A DNA stretch of 64,000 nt from Pseudanabaena frigida (GCA_003242085.1 QBML01000004.1:124001-188000), one strand, 5' to 3'; numbered from the stretch's first letter, positions 19,711 through 28,471 are shown. The notes: generated from the letters alone by a model not told the origin. Numbers and translations are program-made.

Positions 19711-19794
19711 ATGGGTGAAATAACATTTTTAAGCTTAGATTCTCAAAAATGTATTTGAATAAATAGAAATTATACTGAAATTTGGAGAGGTTAT

Positions 19795-20034
19795 TTGTCA
19801 AAAGAAGATGCTATTGAAATGGAAGGGACAGTGACTGAGTCTCTTCCTAATGCTATGTTTCGAGTTGCCCTCGATAATGGCTTTAATGTACTTGCTCACA
19901 TTTCGGGCAAGATCCGTCGGAACTATATCAAGATTTTGCCAGGCGATCGCGTGAAAGTAGAACTAACACCATACGATCTTACGAAAGGACGCATTACCTA
20001 TCGTCTTAAGAACCAAGGCGGCGGGAAAAAATAA
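19795..20034 (+). CDS. infA: Translation initiation factor IF-1
   Basis: A 79-residue OB-fold factor that binds the 30S A site. The sequence [20 protein letters not shown], then [21 protein letters not shown], is unmistakable. The start is TTG at 19795, supported by GGAGAGG at 19784-19790; no in-frame ATG gives the full domain. It is the last gene of the cluster here. In most cyanobacteria rpmJ, rpsM, rpsK and rpoA follow, but they are absent. Confidence 0.97.
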   Translation: MSKEDAIEMEGTVTESLPNAMFRVALDNGFNVLAHISGKIRRNYIKILPGDRVKVELTPYDLTKGRITYRLKNQGGGKK

Positions 20035-20037
20035 AAC

Positions 20038-20072
20038 AAAAAAGAAACGTCCACATGGGCGTTTCTTTTTTT
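20038..20072 (+). terminator. Rho-independent terminator of the ribosomal operon
   Basis: The stem AAAGAAACGTCC with GGGCGTTTCTTT around ACAT is followed by an uninterrupted T-run. It begins three bases after the infA stop and probably ends the whole S10/spc transcript. Confidence 0.85.
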
Positions 20073-20172
20073 GATTCATCGTGCGGTCGCAACTATTGCC
20101 ACTCGAATCAAGAGAGCTTTTATGTATTAGTTTGATGCAAAGCTTGAACCAAAAATTATTGATGCTGAGTAG

Positions 20173-20451
20173 ATGCAGTTTGAGCGGAATCCAGATAAGG
20201 CAGCGTTAAATTTAAAAAAGCATGGCGCGTCCTTTGATGAAGCAGCCACAGTTTTTAATGATTCTTTGTCTGTGACATTTCCTGATTCCGATCACTCCTA
20301 CAGTGTGGAGCGCTACGTTATTATTGGATTATCTAGCGCTAATCGGTTACTGATTGTTGCTCATACTGATCGAGCAGATCGGGTTCGATTAATCAGCGCA
20401 CGCGAAGCAACTCGATTTGAGCAGAGGTTTTACAAAGATGGATATAAGTAA
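20173..20451 (+). CDS. brnT: BrnT-family toxin
   Basis: A 92-residue protein of the BrnT/DUF497 family, predicted type II toxin with a RelE-like fold that cleaves RNA. Hallmarks are FERNPDKAALNLKKHGASFD near the N-terminus, the central FPDSDHSYSVERYVIIGLS and the C-terminal RVRLISAREATRFEQRFY. Its end overlaps the next gene by 14 bases, the usual coupling in toxin-antitoxin pairs. It occupies the place where rpmJ-rpsM would be expected. Confidence 0.85.
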   Translation: MQFERNPDKAALNLKKHGASFDEAATVFNDSLSVTFPDSDHSYSVERYVIIGLSSANRLLIVAHTDRADRVRLISAREATRFEQRFYKDGYK

Positions 20452-20653
20452 TGAGTTAGAGGATGATTTACGTCCTGAGTATGACTTCAGTAAGATGCAA
20501 GGTGGCGTTAGGGGAAAGTCTGTTGATCGCTATCGAGCAGGAACTAATATTGTGTTACTCGATCCTGATGTTTTCCAGGCTTTTCCTACTAGTGAATCAG
20601 TGAATGAAGCGCTTCGACTACTTATGCAAATAGCTAATAGAAAAAAGATTTAA
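20438..20653 (+). CDS. Putative antitoxin paired with BrnT
   Basis: A 71-residue protein starting MDISNELEDDLRPEYDFSK; an upstream ATG at 20417 lies deep within brnT and is less likely. The central RGKSVDRYRAGTNIVLLDPD and VNEALRLLMQIAN suggest a short ribbon-helix-helix-like DNA-binding protein. It lacks the length and longer N-terminal toxin-binding segment of canonical BrnA, so it may be a different antitoxin family adapted to BrnT. Pairing is inferred from the overlap. Confidence 0.7.
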   Translation: MDISNELEDDLRPEYDFSKMQGGVRGKSVDRYRAGTNIVLLDPDVFQAFPTSESVNEALRLLMQIANRKKI

Positions 20654-20684
20654 ATTCATTTTTAGAAAAGAGATAAAATCTATT

Positions 20685-21638
20685 TCAGACTAGCTTCTGT
20701 AGCCAGTGAATCACCAGAGCATTAACAATTTCAGGGCGATCGTCGTGGGGGCAATGTCCAGTATTGGGAATCGGAATTATTTGAATATCCTTAGTCTTGC
20801 TTGCATCTTCGTAAACCCTCGCTCCATTAATCGGAGTCCAAGGATCGGCATCACCCCAAAGTACTAATAGAGGCTTCTCGACCTTGGCTAATAAATCAGA
20901 AGTTCGGGGACCAGCAGGAGCTGTCAAAATCGAGGCAAAAACCTTTTGTGCGCCTTCATCGCAGGATGGCTGATAGAGCATATCCACTAACTCATCATTG
21001 ATCGCTTGATGATTGCGATAAACCTGACGGAGGGAATTGCGAATATTCCGCTTTTTACGAACTTGGTTAAATACAAATTTCCCCGTTACTTCAGAGCTAA
21101 TTAACTTCGCAAAAGCACCCATCACTAATCGTAAGGGCAAATTCAACTCTTCAGGTCGATGATTTAATCCACCTGCGGCATTGAGTAACACTGCCCCGAT
21201 CGCAATTTCAGGAGCATGGGTTACCACCATTAGCGCAAGTAATGCACCGATGGAATTGCCGATAAAAATGGCAGGTTGTTGCACTAATTCCTGATAAAAA
21301 TCCTTGAGTAGTTCTTCCCAAAGTTCTAATGAATAATCAAGTGCAGGCTTTGCTGAACCGCCAAAGCCCAACAAATCAAGTGCAAATACTTGATAGCCAG
21401 CCTCGGCAAATGCAGGAATATTCTTTTTCCAATGTCCGATGGATGCACCGAAGCCGTGAATTAAAACGAGGGGTGTCCCTGTACCAGTAACAGAATATTG
21501 GATTTTATATCCGCGCCATGTCCATGTTTGCAAGGGAGATAAAAGGCGATCGCGAGTTTCGAGGTTTTCTGTGGTTAGCACTGTGGTAACTCTTGGATGA
21601 AATGTATGATTTTTTAATCTGTTGACTATTCTTAACAA
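20685..21638 (-). CDS. Alpha/beta hydrolase
   Basis: A 317-residue alpha/beta-hydrolase-fold protein. The oxyanion region is LVLIHGFGASIGHW, the nucleophile elbow GNSIGA (Ser), the acid Asp in LWGDADPWTP and the His in NTGHCPHDDRPEIV. The overall pattern resembles cyanobacterial and plastid hydrolases of the pheophytinase/epoxide-hydrolase type; the substrate is not deducible. The first 30 or so residues look non-conserved, so a later start is possible. It follows rsmD by 45 bases on the same strand and may be co-transcribed. Confidence 0.85.
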   Translation of the reverse strand: MLRIVNRLKNHTFHPRVTTVLTTENLETRDRLLSPLQTWTWRGYKIQYSVTGTGTPLVLIHGFGASIGHWKKNIPAFAEAGYQVFALDLLGFGGSAKPALDYSLELWEELLKDFYQELVQQPAIFIGNSIGALLALMVVTHAPEIAIGAVLLNAAGGLNHRPEELNLPLRLVMGAFAKLISSEVTGKFVFNQVRKKRNIRNSLRQVYRNHQAINDELVDMLYQPSCDEGAQKVFASILTAPAGPRTSDLLAKVEKPLLVLWGDADPWTPINGARVYEDASKTKDIQIIPIPNTGHCPHDDRPEIVNALVIHWLQKLV

Positions 21639-21683
21639 TTTTAAGTTGCTATAGCGAAATCGTCATCATGCTTAGAGTTGACT

Positions 21684-22220
21684 CTATTCTTTCTCGTAAA
21701 AGACCAAAGCAGTTTGTCCGTATTGACGGCGATCGCAACAGATGAGATCGCCCACTACATCAGGAAGAGGACGTAAGCGATCGCATTCGGCTATCACTAG
21801 AGCATTATCTTTAAGCAAAGGCGATAGAGATGTAAGTACTGGTTGATAAAGATCGCTTTGGTAAGGAGGATCGAAATAGACTAGATCGAAATATTGGGGC
21901 TGCAATTTCCGCAATGTTTTGACAGCGTCTCCCTTGATAACTTGAAAAGTTTGATCTGACTTCGCGAATTTTTGCCAGTTTTCGCTCGCGATCTGACAGG
22001 CGATCGCCGATAGTTCGAGACCTACAATATTAGCCGCACCTCTTACTAATGCTTCTGCCCCCATCGCGCCCGACCCAGCACACACATCTAGCCAATTTGC
22101 TCCCTTGATACGAGTTTGCAAAATATTAAAAACTGCCGCCCTAACCTTACTCGCGGTTGGACGAATCGACAGGTCATTTGAGGTTTTGATCGGGCGTGCG
22201 CCATTGATACGAATAGACAT
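21684..22220 (-). CDS. rsmD: 16S rRNA (guanine966-N2)-methyltransferase RsmD
   Basis: A 178-residue SAM-dependent methyltransferase modifying 16S rRNA in the 30S head. RPTASKVRAAVFNILQ, the SAM-binding WLDVCAGSGAMGAEALVRGA and the catalytic DPPY in YFDPPYQSDLY are all present. MSIRINGARPIKT at 22220 matches family starts better than the ATG four codons upstream. Confidence 0.9.
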   Translation of the reverse strand: MSIRINGARPIKTSNDLSIRPTASKVRAAVFNILQTRIKGANWLDVCAGSGAMGAEALVRGAANIVGLELSAIACQIASENWQKFAKSDQTFQVIKGDAVKTLRKLQPQYFDLVYFDPPYQSDLYQPVLTSLSPLLKDNALVIAECDRLRPLPDVVGDLICCDRRQYGQTALVFYEKE

Positions 22221-22282
22221 AATGAAATCCACTAAGTAAAGTTGGCGCTAAGTGGGCAGGCACAATTAAATATAAAAGACTG

Positions 22283-22319
22283 AAATCTGTACCGCCCGCT
22301 GCGCGGGCGGTACAGATTT
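22283..22319. terminator. Perfect 17-bp palindrome
   Basis: Arms 22283-22299 and 22303-22319 are perfect around TGC, with apex CCGC-TGC-GCGG. The location downstream of the 22367-22915 gene and upstream of rsmD (both minus) suggests it terminates the former. Confidence 0.65.
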
Positions 22320-22366
22320 TGGATTTGGGGTTTAATTATGCTGAGGTACTTACACACCTTCCTTAC

Positions 22367-22915
22367 TTAGATTAAATGGTTAGAAAAAGATAATCCTTCG
22401 ATCTGGTCAATCGGAACCATCCAGATTTTATTTTGATAAGGTCTCCATACCGCACTCATGACATAGTGATTGCGAATAGAGATGATATGTACGTGAGGAA
22501 TTCCAGAAAACTTTGAGCAAGAACGTAAAAAGTCTAAAGTCCGAATTAAGCGGCTATGGAGAAATGTTGCCATTTCATCACTACAGTTTTGTCGTAACAT
22601 CGGTACAACTTGCGGATCGGCCTCGCCTCTTAATTCGTAAATAATATGGGTCTTTCCTTTAAAATCAATTTTTCGCGATCGCAGTTCCCATCCGCACAGT
22701 ACGCCAAAGCCGATTACTGCCATCCCCAAATCGATATGAAAATCCCGCATTTGGAATTTCGTGTTGCTACTCATATCGGTATGCGTGTTATACCCAGTCC
22801 AACCGTGAAACTTCTCCAAATTATCGTCATTAATATCAACTGCTGAACGATAGGGGGAAGTTACAACACGATTAAGACTAATTTGTGTGTTTTCTGATGG
22901 TGGCTCTGATGTCAT
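22367..22915 (-). CDS. Conserved hypothetical protein
   Basis: A 182-residue protein that I do not recognise. No signal peptide or membrane segment is evident. The N-terminal 20 residues are polar; a mixed alpha/beta body follows with FHIDLGMAVIGFGVLCGWEL and a C-terminal segment IPHVHIISIRNHYVMSAVWR. It ends close to a terminator-like palindrome and is divergent from the K+ channel gene. It looks like a genuine single-domain cyanobacterial protein of unknown role. Confidence 0.75.
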   Translation of the reverse strand: MTSEPPSENTQISLNRVVTSPYRSAVDINDDNLEKFHGWTGYNTHTDMSSNTKFQMRDFHIDLGMAVIGFGVLCGWELRSRKIDFKGKTHIIYELRGEADPQVVPMLRQNCSDEMATFLHSRLIRTLDFLRSCSKFSGIPHVHIISIRNHYVMSAVWRPYQNKIWMVPIDQIEGLSFSNHLI

Positions 22916-23150
22916 ACTTGTCTCGCGAGTGACAGCATCTATAAAGGGACTAAGTATTTAGAATTAAAGATATCCTGACTTTATCAAATCAAAGCAATAG
23001 TTCAGTTAGTCTAAACAAACTAAACCGAAACAACAAGTAATCTTAGTAGAAATGTCGTAAAGCCCAATTAGTATTGCTGTAAGCAGCTTAACATTCTTTG
23101 AATTAAGTTCTTAGTTAAATTACTTACAAGTTACAACTGTATAGACTTTT

Positions 23151-24254
23151 ATGCCTCCCAAAAGTTCGCTTAACTACCAACAGTTGCAACCTATCGTTTT
23201 ACAGCGTGAGTTGCTTGAATATCAGCGTACTTTACTTACCAATGTGGGGATTTTAGTCGGACTAACGGCAATCGGTACATTGGGCTATCGCATCATTGAG
23301 GGATGGAGCTGGTTTGACTCGTTGTATATGACGATTATTACCCTCGCAACGATTGGTTATGGAGAAACCTATCCTTTGCACCTAGAGGGACGCGTTTTTA
23401 CAATTATGTTGATTGTAATGGGCGTAGTAAGCATTAGCTATATTGCAGCTCAGTTTACGGCGGCGATCGCCAATGGCCATATTTACAATATTTTTCAGGC
23501 GAGGCGGCAGCGAAAGATGATGGATTCATTAAACAAACACTACATAGTTTGTGGGTTTGGGCGAACGGGACGACAGGTTACCGCAGAATTTGAGGCTGAG
23601 GGAAGTATTTCATTTGTTGTAATCGATAGCGATCCTTTAGCGATCGAACAAGCAGAGCTAGCAGGTTATCCAGCTTTACAGGGTGATGCGGCTCTTGACA
23701 ATACCTTACTACTAGCAGGAATCGAGAGAGCTGTCTGCATTGTGGCGGCTCTGCCTTCGGATGCTGAAAACCTCTATACAGTTTTATCGGCTAAAACCTT
23801 AAATACTGAAATTCGGGCGATCGCTAGAGCGAGTACCGAGGAGGCGATGCAAAAGTTGCGTCGGGGTGGAGCTGACGAAGTAATTTCACCATATATTACA
23901 GGTGGAAAACGTATGGCAGCCGTGGCTTTACGTCCGCAAGTGATGGATTTTGTCGATGGAATTATTGCAGGATCGAATCGATCGTTTTATATTGAGGAAT
24001 ATCGAATTGATGAGCCTAGTTTCATTGGAGTCACACTCAAGAAAGCTAGTTTGCGATCGCAAACAGGTGTTTTAGTATTGGCAATTCGCCGTGCTGATGG
24101 TGATGTGATTGCAGGACCTGATGGCAATACTGAGATTTTGCAAGGCGATGTATTGATCTCAATGGGAACTCCTGAGCAGTTAAGAGCGCTCAATCAGATA
24201 CTGAGTCCATTCTCGAAAAAGCAAAATATTTTACGACTGCCTCGCAGTAAATAG
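23151..24254 (+). CDS. Potassium channel with RCK (TrkA-N/TrkA-C) domains
   Basis: A 367-residue two-TM potassium channel subunit. TM1 is near residues 28-48, the pore helix and filter are ITLATIGYGETYP (TIGYG), and TM2 follows (VFTIMLIVMGVVSISYIAAQ). The RCK domain begins HYIVCGFGRTGRQV, a Rossmann dinucleotide-binding GxGxxG, and continues with DSDPLAIEQAELAGYPALQGDA. A TrkA-C domain ends the chain. It resembles MthK/GsuK-type ligand-gated channels; the gating ligand is not visible. Confidence 0.93.
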   Translation: MPPKSSLNYQQLQPIVLQRELLEYQRTLLTNVGILVGLTAIGTLGYRIIEGWSWFDSLYMTIITLATIGYGETYPLHLEGRVFTIMLIVMGVVSISYIAAQFTAAIANGHIYNIFQARRQRKMMDSLNKHYIVCGFGRTGRQVTAEFEAEGSISFVVIDSDPLAIEQAELAGYPALQGDAALDNTLLLAGIERAVCIVAALPSDAENLYTVLSAKTLNTEIRAIARASTEEAMQKLRRGGADEVISPYITGGKRMAAVALRPQVMDFVDGIIAGSNRSFYIEEYRIDEPSFIGVTLKKASLRSQTGVLVLAIRRADGDVIAGPDGNTEILQGDVLISMGTPEQLRALNQILSPFSKKQNILRLPRSK

Positions 24255-24289
24255 CTCTATAGCGCGTTACCCTCCGATTAGGTTAAGCT

Positions 24290-25105
24290 GTGAAGTTGAT
24301 TTCTCCATCTCGAATTATTCAAATTGCGATCGCGTTAGCGATTAATGAAAACTTTAAGCTTTTGCTAGATCCTAGAGAAATTGCACTAGAGATTTGCTAT
24401 CCCAAATATGGAGTGCATTACACATCGGCAATTGCTTTAGCAATTTCCCATCGAGTAGGAATAGAAGCTATTCAAATTGCTGAAAAAATAGCTAAAAAAG
24501 TTACTGAAGCGATCGCGGAAAACTGTTCGCAAAATCCACAAATATTTGCAGAATGGAAAATTAAATCCTGTGATAAAGGTTTATTAAATATTTATCTAAG
24601 TGAGAGATATCTGGGTGACAGCCTACATACTCTAATGAGTTGGCAACTTGACAATGAGTCTTTTGAGATAAGTAGCGATCGTCGTCCGTTATGGCAAAAG
24701 CGTAATATCTCTATAAGTACTTCTCAGCCATCTCTCGAACCAATGCAGCAGTATGCCCATGCTCGATGCTGTGCTTTAATCAGGTTGCAGGACAGAACCG
24801 CTAAGGAAAATTCACTGCAATCTAAAAATATTAGCAAAATAGAATCGATAGAACCTGAGGAAGTTAGTTTGTTATTGCGAAATCTGGCGATCGCTGATTA
24901 TTTGGAAAATGAAAATATTTTGCCTTTAAATAGACAGAAGTTATCGCGATCGCTAGCCGAAGCCTTTTTACAGTTTTACGATCGCTGTCGAGTTTTTGGG
25001 GTCGATCGCTATGCCGTACAGAGACGATCGTTACTACTGAGAGTTACACAAAAATTTTTAGTAGCGATCGCGCCACCTGAAATTAATTACGCAATGTATT
25101 TATAG
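24290..25105 (+). CDS. DALR-domain protein, ArgRS-like without catalytic core
   Basis: A 271-residue protein starting at GTG 24290. The N-terminal half (YPKYGVHYTSAIALAISHRV) resembles the additive N-terminal domain of arginyl-tRNA synthetase. The C-terminal half has a DALR anticodon-binding signature (YAHARCCALIRL, FLQFYDRCRVFG, RRSLLLRVTQKFLVAI). The Rossmann catalytic core with HIGH and KMSK is missing, so it cannot aminoacylate. It begins 35 bases after the channel gene and ends at a palindrome. A tRNA-binding or regulatory role is inference. Confidence 0.8.
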   Translation: MKLISPSRIIQIAIALAINENFKLLLDPREIALEICYPKYGVHYTSAIALAISHRVGIEAIQIAEKIAKKVTEAIAENCSQNPQIFAEWKIKSCDKGLLNIYLSERYLGDSLHTLMSWQLDNESFEISSDRRPLWQKRNISISTSQPSLEPMQQYAHARCCALIRLQDRTAKENSLQSKNISKIESIEPEEVSLLLRNLAIADYLENENILPLNRQKLSRSLAEAFLQFYDRCRVFGVDRYAVQRRSLLLRVTQKFLVAIAPPEINYAMYL

Positions 25106-25106
25106 C

Positions 25107-25139
25107 GATAAAAGACGATGCAAAGCATCGTCTTTTATC
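25107..25139. terminator. Perfect 15-bp palindrome, bidirectional terminator
   Basis: Arms 25107-25121 and 25125-25139 are perfect around AAA, with apex ATGC-AAA-GCAT. It sits between two convergent genes and covers the queA stop codon. Confidence 0.75.
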
Positions 25140-26193
25140 TCAGGATTAGCACGGCATCACCAAAGGAATAAAAGCGATAGTCTTTGGCGATCGCCTCTTG
25201 GTACACCGACATGAGAAACTCCCGACCATCTTTACCCAAAAATGATGCCACCATCATTAGTAGAGTTGACTTTGGTAAATGGAAATTAGTAACCATCGCA
25301 TCAATCACTTTCCATTCATAGCCTGGATAAATCATCAAATTGGTTTTGCCTTTGAAAACTTGGAAGTTTGAACTTTCGAGCGATCGCGCTACCGTACTGC
25401 CAACGCCAATGACTCGCCCGCCTCGCGCTTTAGTTTCTTTGATTTTGGCGATTGTCTGCTCGGGCACTTCACACCACTCATTGTGCATTACATGCTGGGT
25501 AATGTCCTCAGTTTCGACTGGTCGAAAAGTGCCGATGCCTACATGCAAGGTCACAAAAGCCTTATCAATTCCCCGATCTTGTAACTGCTGAAATAGTTCA
25601 TCTGTAAAATGTAGACCTGCCGTTGGTGCAGCGATCGCCCCTGACACCTCAGCATAAATAGTTTGATAGCGTGCGGGATCGGTATGCGAATCGGTGACAT
25701 AGGGTGGCAATGGCAGCTTGCCGAGTCGATCGATAATTAGATCGAGATTGGCATCGGCAGGAATATGAAACTGTAACTCTCTCGCCCTTGTCGTTGTCTC
25801 AATCCCTTCTACCGTCGCTTTGACATTATCGGCAAATACAATCGTGCTACCAATTGGTAAACGCTTACCTGGTTTGACCAATGCTAACCAGCGATCGTTG
25901 CCGAGCGGCTCCATCAGCAAAATTTCGACAGGAACCCCCGACAGTTTATGTCCGTACATACGAGCAGGGATGACTTTAGTGTTATTGAAAACTAATAAAT
26001 CCCCTGCGCGCAAAAAATTGGGCAGATCGTAGAAATGATGATGCAGTAAATTTCGCTCGGCATCAATTACAAGTAGGCGTGATGTATCCCTCGGTGTAAC
26101 TGGATCTTGAGCAATGCGATCGCTAGGCAATTCATAGTCATAGGCACTCAACGTATAGTCAAGCTCTAGTTCGGGCACAGGCGATGAAGTCAT
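25135..26193 (-). CDS. queA: tRNA preQ1(34) S-adenosylmethionine ribosyltransferase-isomerase
   Basis: A 352-residue enzyme transferring the ribosyl moiety of SAM to preQ1 at tRNA position 34, giving epoxyqueuosine. Family motifs are YDLPSDRIAQDPVTPRDTSR, GDLLVFNNTKVIPARM, GAIAAPTAGLHFTDEL, TLHVGIGTFRPV, and the C-terminal TNFHLPKSTLLMMVASF. Length is normal. It is a single-gene unit convergent with the DALR gene. Confidence 0.97.
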   Translation of the reverse strand: MTSSPVPELELDYTLSAYDYELPSDRIAQDPVTPRDTSRLLVIDAERNLLHHHFYDLPNFLRAGDLLVFNNTKVIPARMYGHKLSGVPVEILLMEPLGNDRWLALVKPGKRLPIGSTIVFADNVKATVEGIETTTRARELQFHIPADANLDLIIDRLGKLPLPPYVTDSHTDPARYQTIYAEVSGAIAAPTAGLHFTDELFQQLQDRGIDKAFVTLHVGIGTFRPVETEDITQHVMHNEWCEVPEQTIAKIKETKARGGRVIGVGSTVARSLESSNFQVFKGKTNLMIYPGYEWKVIDAMVTNFHLPKSTLLMMVASFLGKDGREFLMSVYQEAIAKDYRFYSFGDAVLILR

Positions 26194-26401
26194 AGAAAGG
26201 TTACATTTTGGGACATTGGCACTACTTGAAAATTTGCAGCACTTCTACAAGTGTTTGACAAAAAGTGACTAAGTTGCAAAAAAATATAAGAAATGTTATA
26301 TACCAATCGCGTAAACAGTGGTATACAGATGGCAGCAGCAACATATGCTGTACGTATATCGCGATCGCTTTTTCAAGTTTTGAATATTTAACGAGGAGTT
26401 T

Positions 26402-26602
26402 ATGCAGTACTTAATGACAGATCTTCACCAACGTTTTATTGGAGCGTTGCACTATAACAAGCCTCTCTCTGTGGGTGATGTATTCCGTGCTGACAATACT
26501 AAAACTTACACAGTTGTAAGTATTAATGACACTCGGAATAAGAGTAAGGATGTCAAATCCGTTACCGTGATTCCCGTTCGCGAAACTGCAACTGCCCAAT
26601 AG
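26402..26602 (+). CDS. Small conserved protein, unknown function
   Basis: A 66-residue polar protein beginning MQYLMTDLHQRFIGALHYNK, with a predicted small beta-rich body (VGDVFRADNTKTYTVVSIND) and no membrane segment. The start is supported by GAGGAG at 26392-26397. A second in-frame ATG at 26414 is possible. A palindrome with HIP1-like GCGATCGC precedes it. I do not recognise a family; coding quality and RBS argue that it is real. Confidence 0.65.
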   Translation: MQYLMTDLHQRFIGALHYNKPLSVGDVFRADNTKTYTVVSINDTRNKSKDVKSVTVIPVRETATAQ

Positions 26603-26814
26603 TTTGGCTTGTTTTTTACTTGATGGTCTAGCCAATTGATTTTAAGTCACTCACAAAAGCTAAAAATATTAGCTCCAAGCATTGAAGTGCTGAGTAAGTC
26701 TAGAAAAATTATCAAACGCGATCTGAGAGACTTATAGAAGCTGTCACTAATACATTGATATACAAGAGTATTTCTTAATTCTCTACAGATATTTAAACGA
26801 GACTGAGAACCTAG

Positions 26815-26851
26815 AAAGAGAAGGACGACGCATAGCGTCGTCCTTCTCTTT
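26815..26851. terminator. Perfect 17-bp palindrome
   Basis: Arms 26815-26831 and 26835-26851 are perfect around ATA, with apex GACGC-ATA-GCGTC. It abuts the stop of the LRR gene (minus) and probably terminates it, and may also stop transcripts from the small gene at 26402. Confidence 0.7.
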
Positions 26852-27604
26852 TTAGATTAAAATTACGCCGCTACGTATATTACTCAAAGTTTCTGAGTTT
26901 ATGGAGTTACCCCTCAAATCAAGACGTGCCAGCTTGGTAAGATTTGCAATTTCAGGAGGTAATGAGGTTAGCTGATTGTGAGATAAATCTAGTTCGGTAA
27001 TATTTGTCAGCTTGCCGATTGCGGGCGGAAGTTCTTTTAACTGATTATTGCCAAGATAGAGATCGGTCAAACTCGTGAGATATGCAATTTCTTCTGGCAG
27101 GCTCGTCAAGTTGTTTTTTCGCAGATCTAATTCAGTTAAATTTGTGAGACGGAAAAATTCTAAAGGTAGGCTTTCAATTTTGTTTTCGCATAAATCGAGC
27201 CATGTTAAAAATTTGAGAAATCCTATCTCAGTCGGTAATGTTTTGAGATTATTGTTACTAACATCTAGCCTTGCGAGTTGTGATAAGTTTCTAATTTCTG
27301 AAGGTAATTTTTCAATTTGGTTTTCTGCTAGATTTAATACCGTCAGATTTTTGAGATACATCACAGCATCTGGAATTTTAAAAAGCTGATTGCATTCTAG
27401 GTGTAGCCAAGTCAGGCTTCGTAAATTGGCGATCGCATCTGGGAGTGTTGTCAACTGATTTTCACTGAGGTAAAGCCAAACCAAATCAGTTAATTGACTC
27501 ACTTTTTCAGGAACAGCGGTCATTTGCAGTTCGCTCAGATAAAGTGAGGTTGCTTCAGAAGCTCTGGCGTTCTCAATTGCTTCAAGGATTTCCTGTTCGT
27601 TCAT
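26852..27604 (-). CDS. Leucine-rich repeat protein
   Basis: A 250-residue protein made almost entirely of about nine 23-residue leucine-rich repeats with consensus LxxLPxxIxxLxxLxxLxLxxN (for example LTTLPDAIANLRSLTWLHLE). This is the bacterial/plant-intracellular LRR type, a protein-interaction horseshoe. There is no signal peptide, kinase, Roc/COR or other effector domain. Its ATG is only 24 bases from the divergent menH ATG. The function is unknown. Confidence 0.9.
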   Translation of the reverse strand: MNEQEILEAIENARASEATSLYLSELQMTAVPEKVSQLTDLVWLYLSENQLTTLPDAIANLRSLTWLHLECNQLFKIPDAVMYLKNLTVLNLAENQIEKLPSEIRNLSQLARLDVSNNNLKTLPTEIGFLKFLTWLDLCENKIESLPLEFFRLTNLTELDLRKNNLTSLPEEIAYLTSLTDLYLGNNQLKELPPAIGKLTNITELDLSHNQLTSLPPEIANLTKLARLDLRGNSINSETLSNIRSGVILI

Positions 27605-27628
27605 TGGGCTGTCGTCCAGTTTTTATTT

Positions 27629-28471
27629 ATGGCACTCAAAGTGCAAATTGATAATGGGCGTTTTACGTACTGCTCAGAGGGAGATTCAAGCCATCCTGCG
27701 GTTTTATTTTTGCATGGATTTATGGGCAATGTTGATGAGTTTAAAGAAACGATTGCTTCTTTATCTAAACAGTTTTACTGTGTATCGATCGATCTACCTG
27801 CCCACGGCCAGACTGACATTGCTAACAGTGACGTCAATCGGGAGCAATATTACACAATACAATCAAGCGCCAATTTTGTCATCAAATTTTTAGGCTTTCT
27901 TCGTATTGAGGAATGTTACTTAGTTGGTTATTCGATGGGCGGTCGTTTAGCTTTATATCTAACAATCAACTTCCCGCAATACTTCCATAAAGTCGTTTTA
28001 GAGTCAGCCTCGGCAGGTTTGCGAACCTCGATCGAAAGAAGCGATCGCCTAGTCAAAGATCGAAAACTCGCCTCAGATTTAGAGACTAATGATTTTCGAT
28101 TGTTTTTAGAAAATTGGTATCAGCAAGCAATCTTTGCGAATCTGCGATCGCATCCAAAATTTCCGCAGATGTTAGAACAACGGCTCAACAATTCTCCAGC
28201 TCTATTGGCAAAATCTTTACGCTACTTCAGCATAGGAAATCAGCCATCACTATGGGAACATCTATCGAAGAATGAGGTTCCGTTACTTTTACTTGTTGGT
28301 GAGTTAGATGACAAGTTTATCCAAATAAATCAACAAATGTCGCAACTATGCAAATTCTCGCAGCTAGAAATTATTCCTAACTGCGGGCACAATATTCATT
28401 TCGAGCATCCTGAAATATTTGTTAGGCAAATTCAGGCTTTTTTTGCCTCTAGTTCCTTTGAAAAGGTGTGA
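27629..28471 (+). CDS. menH: MenH-type 2-succinyl-6-hydroxy-cyclohexadiene-carboxylate synthase
   Basis: A 280-residue alpha/beta hydrolase of the phylloquinone/menaquinone pathway, eliminating pyruvate from SEPHCHC. FLHGFMGNVDEFKETI, the nucleophile elbow VGYSMGGRLALY, the Asp in LLLVGELDDKFI and the His in NCGHNIHFEHPE support MenH over a general hydrolase. Phylloquinone is the PSI secondary acceptor in cyanobacteria. The start lies 24 bases from the divergent LRR gene, and the gene ends five bases before the convergent GHL10 gene. Confidence 0.82.
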   Translation: MALKVQIDNGRFTYCSEGDSSHPAVLFLHGFMGNVDEFKETIASLSKQFYCVSIDLPAHGQTDIANSDVNREQYYTIQSSANFVIKFLGFLRIEECYLVGYSMGGRLALYLTINFPQYFHKVVLESASAGLRTSIERSDRLVKDRKLASDLETNDFRLFLENWYQQAIFANLRSHPKFPQMLEQRLNNSPALLAKSLRYFSIGNQPSLWEHLSKNEVPLLLLVGELDDKFIQINQQMSQLCKFSQLEIIPNCGHNIHFEHPEIFVRQIQAFFASSSFEKV

